Positions 37,767 through 46,079 of a stretch of 64,000 nt of DNA are shown one piece after another. The stretch comes from Rhizobium sophoriradicis (GTDB lineage Bacteria; Pseudomonadota; Alphaproteobacteria; Rhizobiales; Rhizobiaceae), in NCBI RefSeq assembly GCF_003939025.1, contig NZ_RQIH01000008.1, positions 124,001-188,000 on the forward strand, in the 5' to 3' direction. Each line of letters opens with the position of its first letter. Position 1 is the stretch's first letter. The notes under the pieces were generated by a model. That model was not told the origin of the DNA, did not search any database, and worked only from the letters and a program-made list of their open reading frames with translations. Position numbers and translations under genes: made by a program.

Positions 37767-38654
37767 ATGCAATTTCGAAGACGGCTCCCGTCGCTGACGG
37801 CGCTGGTGACGCTGGAAGCGGTGCTGCGCAGGAAGAGTTTCACCACGGCGGCGAGCGAACTCGGCGTTACCCAGGCAGCCGTCAGCCGGCAGATCGCCGC
37901 TTTGGAAGAGGAACTCGGCCAGCCGCTCTTCCTGCGCAAGCACCGGGCGATCGAGCCGACGGCGGCCTGCGTCAGCCTCGGCGCGACGCTGGTGAAGAGC
38001 TTTGCCGATATCGCGGAAAGCGTGGAGGCGATCCAGTCGCGCAGCCAGGACGTGGTGACGATCGGCGCGACCGTCGCCTTCTCCTCCTTCTGGCTGCTGC
38101 CGCGGCTTGCCGAGTTCCGCCGGGCCAATCCCGGCATTCTGGTGCGGGTGATATCCCAGGATAACCCGATCACTCTGGACGATGGAGAGATCGACGTTGC
38201 GATCCGATACGGCGTGCCGCCCTTCAGCGATGGCACTGTCATTGCCTCGCGCGGCGACGTCGTCTGCCCGGTCTGCTCTCCCGACCACCTCAGGCGCCGC
38301 GGAGATGGCCCGCTCGGCTCTGCCGACGAATTCATCGAAACGGATGTGCTCGATCGTTCCTGGTATGGCTGGGCGCAATGGGTGTCGCTGACCGGCGGCA
38401 ATATCGAGATCAAGCCGTCGCTTCGATTCAACCATTACACGGAAAGCATCGCGGCGGCGCGTGCGGGGCAGGGGATCGCCTTGGGATGGCGCATGCTGAT
38501 CGGCACTTTCCTCGATGATCGAACCCTGGTGCCGGCCGCGGAAACCGAGCTTGCCGCCGAAGGCCGCTACAACGTGATCGTGCCGATCAAGGCCAAGCGC
38601 AGCCATGCGGGCGATCTCGCCGCCGCCTGGCTGACGGCATCGCTGCACGGTTGA
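37767..38654 (+). CDS. LysR-family transcriptional regulator (GcvA-like)
   Basis: 295 aa from the ATG at 37767 (TAGGAGTCTTGTG before it; a GTG one codon earlier is also possible). The N-terminal helix-turn-helix is RKSFTTAASELGVTQAAVSRQIAALEEELG, shown here in its recognised arrangement at about residues 20-50. The effector domain begins with VTIGATVAFSSFWLLPRLAEF and carries the GcvA-like ALGWRMLIG region. It is divergent from the Rieske oxygenase operon and likely controls it. Confidence 0.9.
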   Translation: MQFRRRLPSLTALVTLEAVLRRKSFTTAASELGVTQAAVSRQIAALEEELGQPLFLRKHRAIEPTAACVSLGATLVKSFADIAESVEAIQSRSQDVVTIGATVAFSSFWLLPRLAEFRRANPGILVRVISQDNPITLDDGEIDVAIRYGVPPFSDGTVIASRGDVVCPVCSPDHLRRRGDGPLGSADEFIETDVLDRSWYGWAQWVSLTGGNIEIKPSLRFNHYTESIAAARAGQGIALGWRMLIGTFLDDRTLVPAAETELAAEGRYNVIVPIKAKRSHAGDLAAAWLTASLHG

Positions 38655-40307
38655 TCAGAGACCAAGGCCGGGTGTCGCCGTCCGATGCACGCCCTTCGGG
38701 ACGAAGGCGAACTGATCCGCCAGGTCGAGGAAGTCGGCCGCCAGGTGAATGACCGAGAGCCACATTTCCGTTCCCTGCAGGCTCGGCTCGCCGCCGTCGG
38801 CGAATGGGAAACCCCCGCCGTCCCGCCATCTGTCGAGTGCCCTGGATATCAAGCTGCGGGCGATCGCCTCGCCATCGGTCCGGCGGTAGTCGGTCTGCCG
38901 CCCGATCAGCAGGAGAGGATGGATCGTGTCGAGCAGGTTGCAGGCATTGTATTTCTCGGCAACGAAGCCTTTGTGGTTGCGATAATTCAGATGAACCGTC
39001 TCGATCGCGGCATGCGGATGCGGAAGCGGCATGCCGAACTGCGCGTAAGTGCCGCGCGTCAGGCGATAAAATCCATTCACCGGCTGGAGCCATCCCTCCA
39101 GCGCCGTCGGCTCACCCCAGAGGCCAGAGACGCTGTTGGCATTGCGGCTCAGCCACTCGAAGAGCGCCTGTCGCGGCCCTTTGATGCCGAAATACCTGGC
39201 GTTGAAATACATGGCGGTTCCGATGGCATCGACGACGCTACCGGCGTGCCATGCCCGGCTCGACCAGGGCAGGGTGCTCAGCCATTGCTCCAGCTCTTCA
39301 GCCCCGAGTAGCACCGCCTGGATCGGTTGCCGTGGTCCGGAGCCGAGCAGTTCGAGCGCATAACCGACCGAAAGCACGTTGTAGAGCGCCTTCGGATCTT
39401 CTCTCAACGCCCAGTCCTGGACACGCGAATGCGCTTGCGGAAAGAGGCCGGTCTCCCGATCCTGGAGGCCTTGGAGACGCTCGACGGTTTGCGCCGGATC
39501 GAGCCCGGGCGGCAGCTGATCGAAGCCGGCGGCGATCTCGATGGCATCGCAGAGATGCCGGATCGCCGGCCGCCTGACGCCGTCCGCTTCCAGCGATTCA
39601 TAGCCCTCAGGTGTCTTCCATTGCGCAAGGATATCAGGCCATTGCTCTCTCGCCTTCTGCCCAAGCCTGACCAGCCGATCCTCGATCTCTCCAATGGCGG
39701 ATTTCCTCGCCGGTGCGCCCCGGCTCCGCAGCACCTTTGCCGGTACGCCGCCGGCAATCGCAAGCGCAGGAATATCTTGCGTGACGACCGCTCCGGCCGC
39801 AATGACGGCGCCGTTGCCGATCGTGACGCCATCGAGGATCACGCAATTGGCGCCGATCCAGACATCGTCGCCGATCACAATGCCGATGCTGACGACGCCC
39901 TGGCGATGGATGGGCCGATCGGGATCGTCGAAACCGTGATTGAAGCCGACGATCGACGCATGCGAGGCAATCCTGACCCCATTGCCGCACGTCACCTTGC
40001 CGGAAACGCAGGCATAGGGATTGATCGAGCAATCCTCACCGAGGATCACATCGCCCCGCACCAGCGCATGCCCGCCAATCCAGGACCGCTCGCCCATCGC
40101 CAGGCTCTCGGTGAAGATCGCAGCGTTTTCGGCGATATAGGAGGTCTCGGCCAATTCTGCGCCGCACGCTCGCTGTAGCGCTGCCTTGCGGGCGAGATGA
40201 GCGGGATGGTCGAGATCCGCCGCGATGTGCTCCCAGGGGAGATATTGCAGCCTGCGCGCTTCTCGTTGTACGTTCGCCGATGCTGGCGAGCTGCTGGTCT
40301 GGTCCAT
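38655..40307 (-). CDS. Hexapeptide acyltransferase fused to an alpha/alpha-toroid-like domain
   Basis: 550 aa, unusually long for an acetyltransferase. Residues about 55-200 form a left-handed beta-helix: [59 protein letters not shown] and the closing [14 protein letters not shown] with a candidate catalytic His in GFNHGFDD. From about 240 on the protein is all-helical with repeated Trp, Tyr and Gly-Leu units ([44 protein letters not shown]-like stretches), suggesting a toroid such as in terpene cyclase or glycosidase relatives. The role of the second domain is unknown. It ends one base after the convergent LysR gene. Confidence 0.72.
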   Translation of the reverse strand: MDQTSSSPASANVQREARRLQYLPWEHIAADLDHPAHLARKAALQRACGAELAETSYIAENAAIFTESLAMGERSWIGGHALVRGDVILGEDCSINPYACVSGKVTCGNGVRIASHASIVGFNHGFDDPDRPIHRQGVVSIGIVIGDDVWIGANCVILDGVTIGNGAVIAAGAVVTQDIPALAIAGGVPAKVLRSRGAPARKSAIGEIEDRLVRLGQKAREQWPDILAQWKTPEGYESLEADGVRRPAIRHLCDAIEIAAGFDQLPPGLDPAQTVERLQGLQDRETGLFPQAHSRVQDWALREDPKALYNVLSVGYALELLGSGPRQPIQAVLLGAEELEQWLSTLPWSSRAWHAGSVVDAIGTAMYFNARYFGIKGPRQALFEWLSRNANSVSGLWGEPTALEGWLQPVNGFYRLTRGTYAQFGMPLPHPHAAIETVHLNYRNHKGFVAEKYNACNLLDTIHPLLLIGRQTDYRRTDGEAIARSLISRALDRWRDGGGFPFADGGEPSLQGTEMWLSVIHLAADFLDLADQFAFVPKGVHRTATPGLGL

Positions 40308-40449
40308 CTTTCCTCATTCTATATTTCGGCAGCAAAGCACCATAAACGCACATTGCCTCCATCGTAGAACGTTGTTAGGCCGGCGCAATTTCAATGTCCG
40401 CACGCCTATTTGAGAATCCAATCATGTCCTTGGCAAGTTACGAGTCCAT

Positions 40450-41142
40450 ATGAGTTTCATTATTATTACACTAGTCGTGCTCGCCATTTGCGTCCTGTTG
40501 TTCATCGCGGCCATAGCAATTGTCTTTCTTGGGCTGCGCCGTATCTGGCGACGGACACAACCCAACCAAGTCGTTTTAAGAAGCGTCATCATAGCTTGTG
40601 GTCTGGGCGCTGTCGCACTGCCATACGTTGCCATCAAAGTTAGCGAGCGAAACAACCTTCTCGCACGCGTTCCCGAACCCCTTGAAGTGGCTGAAATTGA
40701 ATACCGCCTGGAAGAATCTTGGGGCCTCGGTTTCATGCCCGGAGACAACGAAACCGGCTTTGTCGTCTATCGGCTGACCAATGATAGTGCAGACTGGGCA
40801 CGGAAACAGGGAAGCCGGCTAGGCGATATGCTTTCGGGAACAAGGGGAACGTGGCATGAAACACCGGTCGACGACAGGAGCGACCAGACCGCGATAAGCC
40901 AATGGCACCCCTACGACCGTGATCCGGAGATGATGGCAATGGAGCGTATTCAGCGCCACCCTCCTACAATATTTGAATACCTGGAAAAGTACGGTTTCAT
41001 AATCTCGATCGAAAAAGGTCGCGATCACGAAGCCGACCGGGCAATCCAGTCAAGTGGGTCGTTTTACTCCTACGGAAAGGGCGGCAGCGTCACGATCGTT
41101 GATCCGGCAAGGGGCAAGGTTTATTTCGCCTATGCTGGATGA
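40450..41142 (+). CDS. Hypothetical membrane protein
   Basis: 230 aa. Two hydrophobic segments are visible at about 3-29 (FIIITLVVLAICVLLFIAAI) and 43-61 (VLRSVIIACGLGAVALPYVA), with a basic loop between them (RRIWRRTQPN). A soluble domain of about 170 residues follows, probably periplasmic if the N-terminus is outside, otherwise cytoplasmic. It has FVVYRLTNDSADWARKQG and FEYLEKYGFIISIEKG. No family is recognised. The AT content at its start is higher than in its neighbours, which could indicate transfer. Confidence 0.6.
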   Translation: MSFIIITLVVLAICVLLFIAAIAIVFLGLRRIWRRTQPNQVVLRSVIIACGLGAVALPYVAIKVSERNNLLARVPEPLEVAEIEYRLEESWGLGFMPGDNETGFVVYRLTNDSADWARKQGSRLGDMLSGTRGTWHETPVDDRSDQTAISQWHPYDRDPEMMAMERIQRHPPTIFEYLEKYGFIISIEKGRDHEADRAIQSSGSFYSYGKGGSVTIVDPARGKVYFAYAG

Positions 41143-41199
41143 GCATCGACGGCCTGCCGCAACACTATACACGTAAGTCTGTCGCCCAGTATGGCCGCG

Positions 41200-41219
41200 T
41201 AGGTGGTCTGTATTGCTCA
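41200..41219. repeat. 20-base repeat, copy 1
   Basis: TAGGTGGTCTGTATTGCTCA. The same 20 bases with one change (C for T at position 10) occur at 50879-50898. Both copies are intergenic and lie near Lrp-family genes. Meaning unknown. Confidence 0.4.
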
Positions 41220-41248
41220 TCGCGCCAGAGGTCTGCCACGGATCACCT

Positions 41249-41743
41249 TCACGAAAGACTCGACCCGAATTTGTCCCAGCCTTCCTTGATTGTCTCCATC
41301 GCCACATTCGTCGAGGTGTTGGCTACATGGGGCAGCGTTGAGATGCGTTCGCCGAGAACGCGGCGGTAGCGACCGATGTCGCGGGTGCGGATCTTCAGGA
41401 GATAATCGAAGCGGCCGGCGATCATGTGGCACTCCTCGACTTCCCTGATCTTCTTGATGGCCTCATTGAAGCTCTTCAGCGCATCCTCGCGGGTGTCGGA
41501 AAGCTTCACCTCGACGAAGGCGATGTGGTCGAGCTGCATTTTCGATGGATTGAGGACGGCCTTGAAGCCTTCGATATAGCCGTCGCTGATCAGCCGTTTG
41601 AAGCGGATCTGGCAGGGCGTCTTCGAAAGCCCGACGCGCGCGGCGAGATCTGTGATCGACAGCCTGCCATCCTCGGCGAGTGCGGCGAGGATCTTTCTGT
41701 CGAATTGGTCCAATTCACTAAAGATATCGGCTTCCGTGGCCAT
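41249..41743 (-). CDS. putR: Lrp/AsnC-family activator of putA
   Basis: 164 aa from the ATG at 41743; a longer frame upstream has no better start. Helix-turn-helix: DRKILAALAEDGRLSITDLA then ARVGLSKTPCQIRFKRLISD. The RAM ligand domain follows with VEECHMIAGRFDYLLKIRTRD. The SKTPCQ motif in the recognition helix and the divergent position next to putA match PutR of Agrobacterium, Rhizobium and Rhodobacter, which activates putA in response to proline. The short PutA here lacks its own DNA-binding domain, so separate regulation is expected. Confidence 0.88.
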   Translation of the reverse strand: MATEADIFSELDQFDRKILAALAEDGRLSITDLAARVGLSKTPCQIRFKRLISDGYIEGFKAVLNPSKMQLDHIAFVEVKLSDTREDALKSFNEAIKKIREVEECHMIAGRFDYLLKIRTRDIGRYRRVLGERISTLPHVANTSTNVAMETIKEGWDKFGSSLS

Positions 41744-41779
41744 TTGAACTCTCGATGATCGCTTTATAAGTTCATACAG

Positions 41780-41801
41780 CTTGAAAACTATTGAAATCAA
41801 G
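41780..41801. promoter_or_regulatory. Candidate Lrp/PutR site
   Basis: CTTGA at 41780-41784 and TCAAG at 41797-41801 form an imperfect dyad around an AT-rich centre (AAACTATTGAAA), between the divergent putR and putA units. Lrp-type proteins bind such loosely symmetric AT-rich sites. Confidence 0.35.
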
Positions 41802-41914
41802 TGAGATCGCGATCTGCGGCTGTGGTAGATTATGCCTCGGCAATGGGAGGAAGGGCGCGGACGCTCGGCGCATTGCCGGGATCGATGGCTGCGACGCGCA
41901 AAGGGAGATCACAG

Positions 41915-42121
41915 ATGCATGAGAGAAAAGCGGACGGCGATCAGAAACCCGATCTGCTCGCTCACTATCGGCCGGTGGCCATTAGAGCGGTCGCGGCGGC
42001 ATTCACTCTTAAGCGCGACAAGCCCAATGCGCGGCCGCTTCGCGAGACGGAATATTCCGGCCCGATTTTCACGGACGATGCCACCTGGGATGATGAGCCC
42101 GGTGTTCCATTTATCCGTTAG
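41915..42121 (+). CDS. Small hypothetical protein upstream of putA
   Basis: 68 aa from an ATG at 41915 with AAAGGGAGATCACAG before it, which is the best ribosome site in this stretch. The sequence is hydrophilic with YRPVAIRAVAAAFTLKRD in the middle and a Trp/Asp-rich C-terminus (FTDDATWDDEPGVPF). The family is not recognised. It ends 28 bases before putA and would be co-transcribed with it. It could be a regulatory leader peptide or a small partner. Confidence 0.6.
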   Translation: MHERKADGDQKPDLLAHYRPVAIRAVAAAFTLKRDKPNARPLRETEYSGPIFTDDATWDDEPGVPFIR

Positions 42122-42149
42122 ACGAAACATTCACTGATCAGGATTTCCC

Positions 42150-45100
42150 ATGTTGAACGCAGCGATCGACCCCGCATCCTCCAAAGAACCTGCCGGCAGC
42201 GCGCCGTTCGCCGCTTTTGCGCCGCCGATCCGGCCGCAATCGGAACTTCGCCAGGCGATCACGGCAGCCTATCGCCGTCCGGAAACCGAATGCCTGCCGC
42301 CCCTCGTTGCGGCCGCGCGCGTTTCCGAGGCGAAACGCTATGACATCCGCAGCACCGCTCGCACGCTGATCGAAGCCTTGCGCGCCAAGCACAAGGGCAC
42401 CGGCGTCGAAGGGCTCGTGCAGGAATATTCGCTCTCCAGCCAGGAAGGCGTGGCGCTGATGTGCCTTGCCGAAGCGCTGTTGCGCATTCCCGATACCGAC
42501 ACCCGCGACGCGCTGATCCGCGACAAGATCGCCGAGGGCAACTGGACCTCCCATATCGGCGGCGGCAAATCGATGTTCGTCAACGCCGCCACCTGGGGCC
42601 TCGTCGTCACCGGCAAGCTGACGTCCACGGTCAACGCCCGCAGCCTGTCGGCAGCGCTGACGCGGCTGATCGCGCGCGCCGGCGAGCCGGTCATCCGCCG
42701 CGGCGTCGATATGGCGATGCGCATGATGGGCGAGCAGTTCGTCACCGGCGAAACGATCGAGGAGGCGCTGAAGCGCGCCCGGCCGCTCGAAGCGCGCGGC
42801 TTCCGTTATTCCTACGACATGCTCGGCGAGGCCGCGACGACGGCGGCCGACGCCGAGCGTTATTTCAAGGATTATGAAAAGGCGATCCACGCCATCGGCA
42901 AGGCCTCGAACGGACGCGGCATCTATGGCGGCCCGGGCATCTCGATCAAGCTTTCGGCGCTGCATCCGCGTTATGTCAGGGCGCAGGCCGGTCGCGTAAT
43001 GGGAGAATTGCTGCCCAAGGTCAAGGCGCTCGCCGTTCTCGCCAAGACCTATGATATCGGCCTCAATATCGACGCCGAGGAGGCCGATCGGCTGGAGCTT
43101 TCGCTCGATCTGCTCGAGGAGCTCTGCTTCGCGCCGGAGCTGGCGGGGTGGAACGGGCTCGGCTTCGTCGTGCAGGCCTATGGCAAGCGCTGCCCCTTCG
43201 TGCTCGATTACATCATCGATCTCGCCCGCCGGTCCGGGCGCCGGATGATGGTCCGTCTGGTCAAGGGGGCCTATTGGGACGCAGAAATCAAGCGCGCTCA
43301 GCTGGATGGCCTCGACGACTATCCCGTTTATACCCGCAAGATCTACACCGACGTCGCCTACATCGCCTGCGCGCGCAAGCTGCTCGGTGCGCCGGATGCG
43401 GTTTTCCCGCAGTTCGCGACCCACAATGCGCAGACGCTGGCGACGATCTATCATCTCGCCGGCCCCGATTTCGCGGTCGGCAAATACGAGTTCCAGTGCC
43501 TGCACGGCATGGGCGAACCGCTCTATGACGAGGTCGTCGGCAAGGAAAAGCTCGACCGGCCCTGCCGCATATATGCGCCAGTCGGAACCCATGAGACGTT
43601 GCTCGCCTATCTGGTGCGCCGCCTGCTGGAAAACGGCGCCAATTCCTCCTTCGTGCACCGCATCTCCGATCCGAACGTTTCGGTCGAGGCGCTGATCGCC
43701 GATCCCGCCGAGACCGTTGCGGCTATGCCCGTCGTCGGCGCTCCTCATGTACAGATCGCTGCGCCGAAGGCGCTCTACGGCCATGCTCGCGCGAATTCGG
43801 ACGGGCTCGATCTCTCGAACGAGGCGACGCTGACGGATCTGGCGCGGGCGCTCGCTTCCACGGCCGAGAGCCCGTGGCATGCGCTTCCGATCCTCGCCGA
43901 CGGTTCCACCGATGGGGTGACGCGCGACGTCCTTAATCCCGCCGATCACCGCGACGTCGTCGGCACGGTCACCGAACTGAAGGTGGAGGAGGCGGCCCGT
44001 ATCGTTGCGATGGCGGCCGCCTATGCACCGCAATGGGCGGCCGTGCCGCCGGCCGAGCGGGCGGCCTGCCTGGAGCGGGCGGCCGACATCATGCAGGCCC
44101 GCATCAAGACCCTGATGGGCATCGTCATGCGCGAAGCCGGCAAATCGGCGGCCAACGCCGTCGGCGAAGTGCGTGAGGCGATCGACTTCCTGCGCTATTA
44201 CGCCGAACAGGCGCGCAAGACCCTCGGGCCGTCCCACGCGCCGCTTGGGCCTATCGTCTGCATCAGCCCGTGGAATTTCCCGCTGGCGATCTTCACCGGA
44301 CAGGTGGCCGCTGCCCTCGTGGCCGGCAATCCCGTGCTGGCCAAGCCCGCCGGCGTGACGCCGATCATCGCCTCGGAGAGCGTCAAGATTCTCCACGAGG
44401 CGGGCGTGCCGGTCGGCGCTCTGCAATTCGTGCCCGGCAGCGGCCGGCTCGGCGCCGGCATGGTCGGGGCTCCTGAAACCGCCGGCGTCATGTTTACCGG
44501 CTCGACCGAGGTCGCCCGCATGATCCAGGCGCAACTGGCCGAACGGCTGTCGCCGAGCGGCAAACCGATCCCGCTGATCGCCGAAACCGGCGGTCAGAAC
44601 GGCATGATCGTCGATTCCTCGGCATTGGCCGAGCAGGTCGTGGCCGACGTCATTGCCTCTGCTTTCGACAGCGCCGGCCAGCGGTGCTCGGCGCTCAGGG
44701 TCCTGTGCCTTCAGGACGATGTCGCCGACAGGACGCTTGCCATGTTGAAGGGCGCCTTCCGTGAACTGACGGTCGGCCGGACCGATCGCCTGAGCGTCGA
44801 TGTCGGCCCCGTCATCAACGACGGCGCCAAGGCCGAGATCGACCAGCATATCGAGCAGATGCGCGGCTCCGGCTGCAAGGTGGAGCAGCTGGCGCTGCCC
44901 GCAAGTGCTGCGGCGGGCACTTTCGTTCCGCCGACGATCATCGAGATCAAGTCGCTGTCGGATCTGACCAAGGAGGTCTTCGGACCGGTCCTGCATGTCT
45001 ACCGCTTCAAGAGAAACGGGCTCGACCGCCTGATCGACGACATCAATGCCTCGGGTTACGGCCTCACATTCGGACTTCACACGCGGCTTGACGAAACCAT

Positions 45101-45857
45101 CGCGCATGTGACGAGCCGCATCAAGGCCGGCAACCTCTACGTCAACCGCAACATTATCGGCGCCGTCGTCGGCGTCCAGCCCTTCGGCGGCCGCGGCCTG
45201 TCGGGAACGGGTCCGAAGGCAGGCGGTCCGCTCTATATCGGCCGCCTGGTGCAGCGCGCGCCGGTGCCGCCGCAACAGGATTCGGTTCATACGGACCTTG
45301 CCCTTCGCGATTACATCGTCTGGCTCGACAAGAAGGGCCTGACGGGCGAAGGGGAGGCGGCGCGCGGTTATGCCGGCCGCTCGGCACTTGGGCTCGAACG
45401 CGAGCTCACCGGCCCGGTCGGCGAGCGCAATCTTTACGCGCTGCATCCGCGCGGCCGCATTCTGCTCGTGCCGCAGACGGAGAGCGGGCTCTATCGCCAG
45501 ATCGCCGCAGCCCTTGCAACGGGCAATCATGTCGCGGTGGATGCCGGTTCCCTCTCGAAATCGGCGCTCGCCGATCTTCCGGCGGCGGTCGCAAGCCGCT
45601 TTTCCTGGACCTCGGACTGGGAAAAGGACGGACCTTTCTCGGGCGCGCTCGTCGAGGGCGATCGCGACAGGGTCCACGCGGTCAACAAAAGGATCGCGGC
45701 TTTGCCCGGTCCGCTTCTCCTGGTTCAGGCCGCCACGAGCGAAGAGCTTGCCGGCGATCCTGAGGCCTATTGCCTGAACTGGCTGTTGGAAGAGGTCTCG
45801 ACCTCGATTAATACCGCCGCTGCCGGCGGCAATGCCAGCCTGATGGCGATCGGCTGA
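42150..45857 (+). CDS. putA: Bifunctional proline dehydrogenase / pyrroline-5-carboxylate dehydrogenase
   Basis: 1235 aa, the long PutA type without the N-terminal ribbon-helix-helix DNA-binding domain. Proline dehydrogenase barrel at about 190-490: GPGISIKLSALHPRY, VRLVKGAYWDAEIKRAQ, FATHNAQTLATI, FQCLHGMGEPLYD and GTHETLLAYLVRRLLENGAN. P5C dehydrogenase at about 560-1010: ISPWNFPLAIF, FTGSTEVARMIQ, AETGGQNGMIVDSS and the nucleophile Cys846 in AGQRCSALRVL. A C-terminal aldehyde-dehydrogenase-like section closes the substrate channel. It converts proline to glutamate, passing electrons to the quinone pool and NAD. Controlled by the divergent putR. Confidence 0.97.
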   Translation: MLNAAIDPASSKEPAGSAPFAAFAPPIRPQSELRQAITAAYRRPETECLPPLVAAARVSEAKRYDIRSTARTLIEALRAKHKGTGVEGLVQEYSLSSQEGVALMCLAEALLRIPDTDTRDALIRDKIAEGNWTSHIGGGKSMFVNAATWGLVVTGKLTSTVNARSLSAALTRLIARAGEPVIRRGVDMAMRMMGEQFVTGETIEEALKRARPLEARGFRYSYDMLGEAATTAADAERYFKDYEKAIHAIGKASNGRGIYGGPGISIKLSALHPRYVRAQAGRVMGELLPKVKALAVLAKTYDIGLNIDAEEADRLELSLDLLEELCFAPELAGWNGLGFVVQAYGKRCPFVLDYIIDLARRSGRRMMVRLVKGAYWDAEIKRAQLDGLDDYPVYTRKIYTDVAYIACARKLLGAPDAVFPQFATHNAQTLATIYHLAGPDFAVGKYEFQCLHGMGEPLYDEVVGKEKLDRPCRIYAPVGTHETLLAYLVRRLLENGANSSFVHRISDPNVSVEALIADPAETVAAMPVVGAPHVQIAAPKALYGHARANSDGLDLSNEATLTDLARALASTAESPWHALPILADGSTDGVTRDVLNPADHRDVVGTVTELKVEEAARIVAMAAAYAPQWAAVPPAERAACLERAADIMQARIKTLMGIVMREAGKSAANAVGEVREAIDFLRYYAEQARKTLGPSHAPLGPIVCISPWNFPLAIFTGQVAAALVAGNPVLAKPAGVTPIIASESVKILHEAGVPVGALQFVPGSGRLGAGMVGAPETAGVMFTGSTEVARMIQAQLAERLSPSGKPIPLIAETGGQNGMIVDSSALAEQVVADVIASAFDSAGQRCSALRVLCLQDDVADRTLAMLKGAFRELTVGRTDRLSVDVGPVINDGAKAEIDQHIEQMRGSGCKVEQLALPASAAAGTFVPPTIIEIKSLSDLTKEVFGPVLHVYRFKRNGLDRLIDDINASGYGLTFGLHTRLDETIAHVTSRIKAGNLYVNRNIIGAVVGVQPFGGRGLSGTGPKAGGPLYIGRLVQRAPVPPQQDSVHTDLALRDYIVWLDKKGLTGEGEAARGYAGRSALGLERELTGPVGERNLYALHPRGRILLVPQTESGLYRQIAAALATGNHVAVDAGSLSKSALADLPAAVASRFSWTSDWEKDGPFSGALVEGDRDRVHAVNKRIAALPGPLLLVQAATSEELAGDPEAYCLNWLLEEVSTSINTAAAGGNASLMAIG

Positions 45858-45865
45858 CCGAAACC

Positions 45866-45894
45866 GACGAGGGCGCAGAAAACACGCCCTCGTC
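45866..45894 (+). terminator. Stem-loop after putA
   Basis: GACGAGGGCG (45866-45875) and CGCCCTCGTC (45885-45894) form a perfect 10-bp stem with a nine-base A-rich loop, starting eight bases after the putA stop. The following bases are C/T-rich (CTACCTTCT). Likely transcription terminator of putA. Confidence 0.75.
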
Positions 45895-46079
45895 CTACCT
45901 TCTATGCTCCGACGAAACTCGACACCATTGACTATTTTTTTAAGAGTTATGCCTATCGTGATGGCCTTGGGCGCGGCCACCGCCAATTGAGGACAATGGT
46001 CAATTTGCACGCAGGCGTGCTGTTGCATGGTGGGCGCCGGAGTTAAGAGCCGAATTTCCTGGGCGGGGGCCACCATTTC

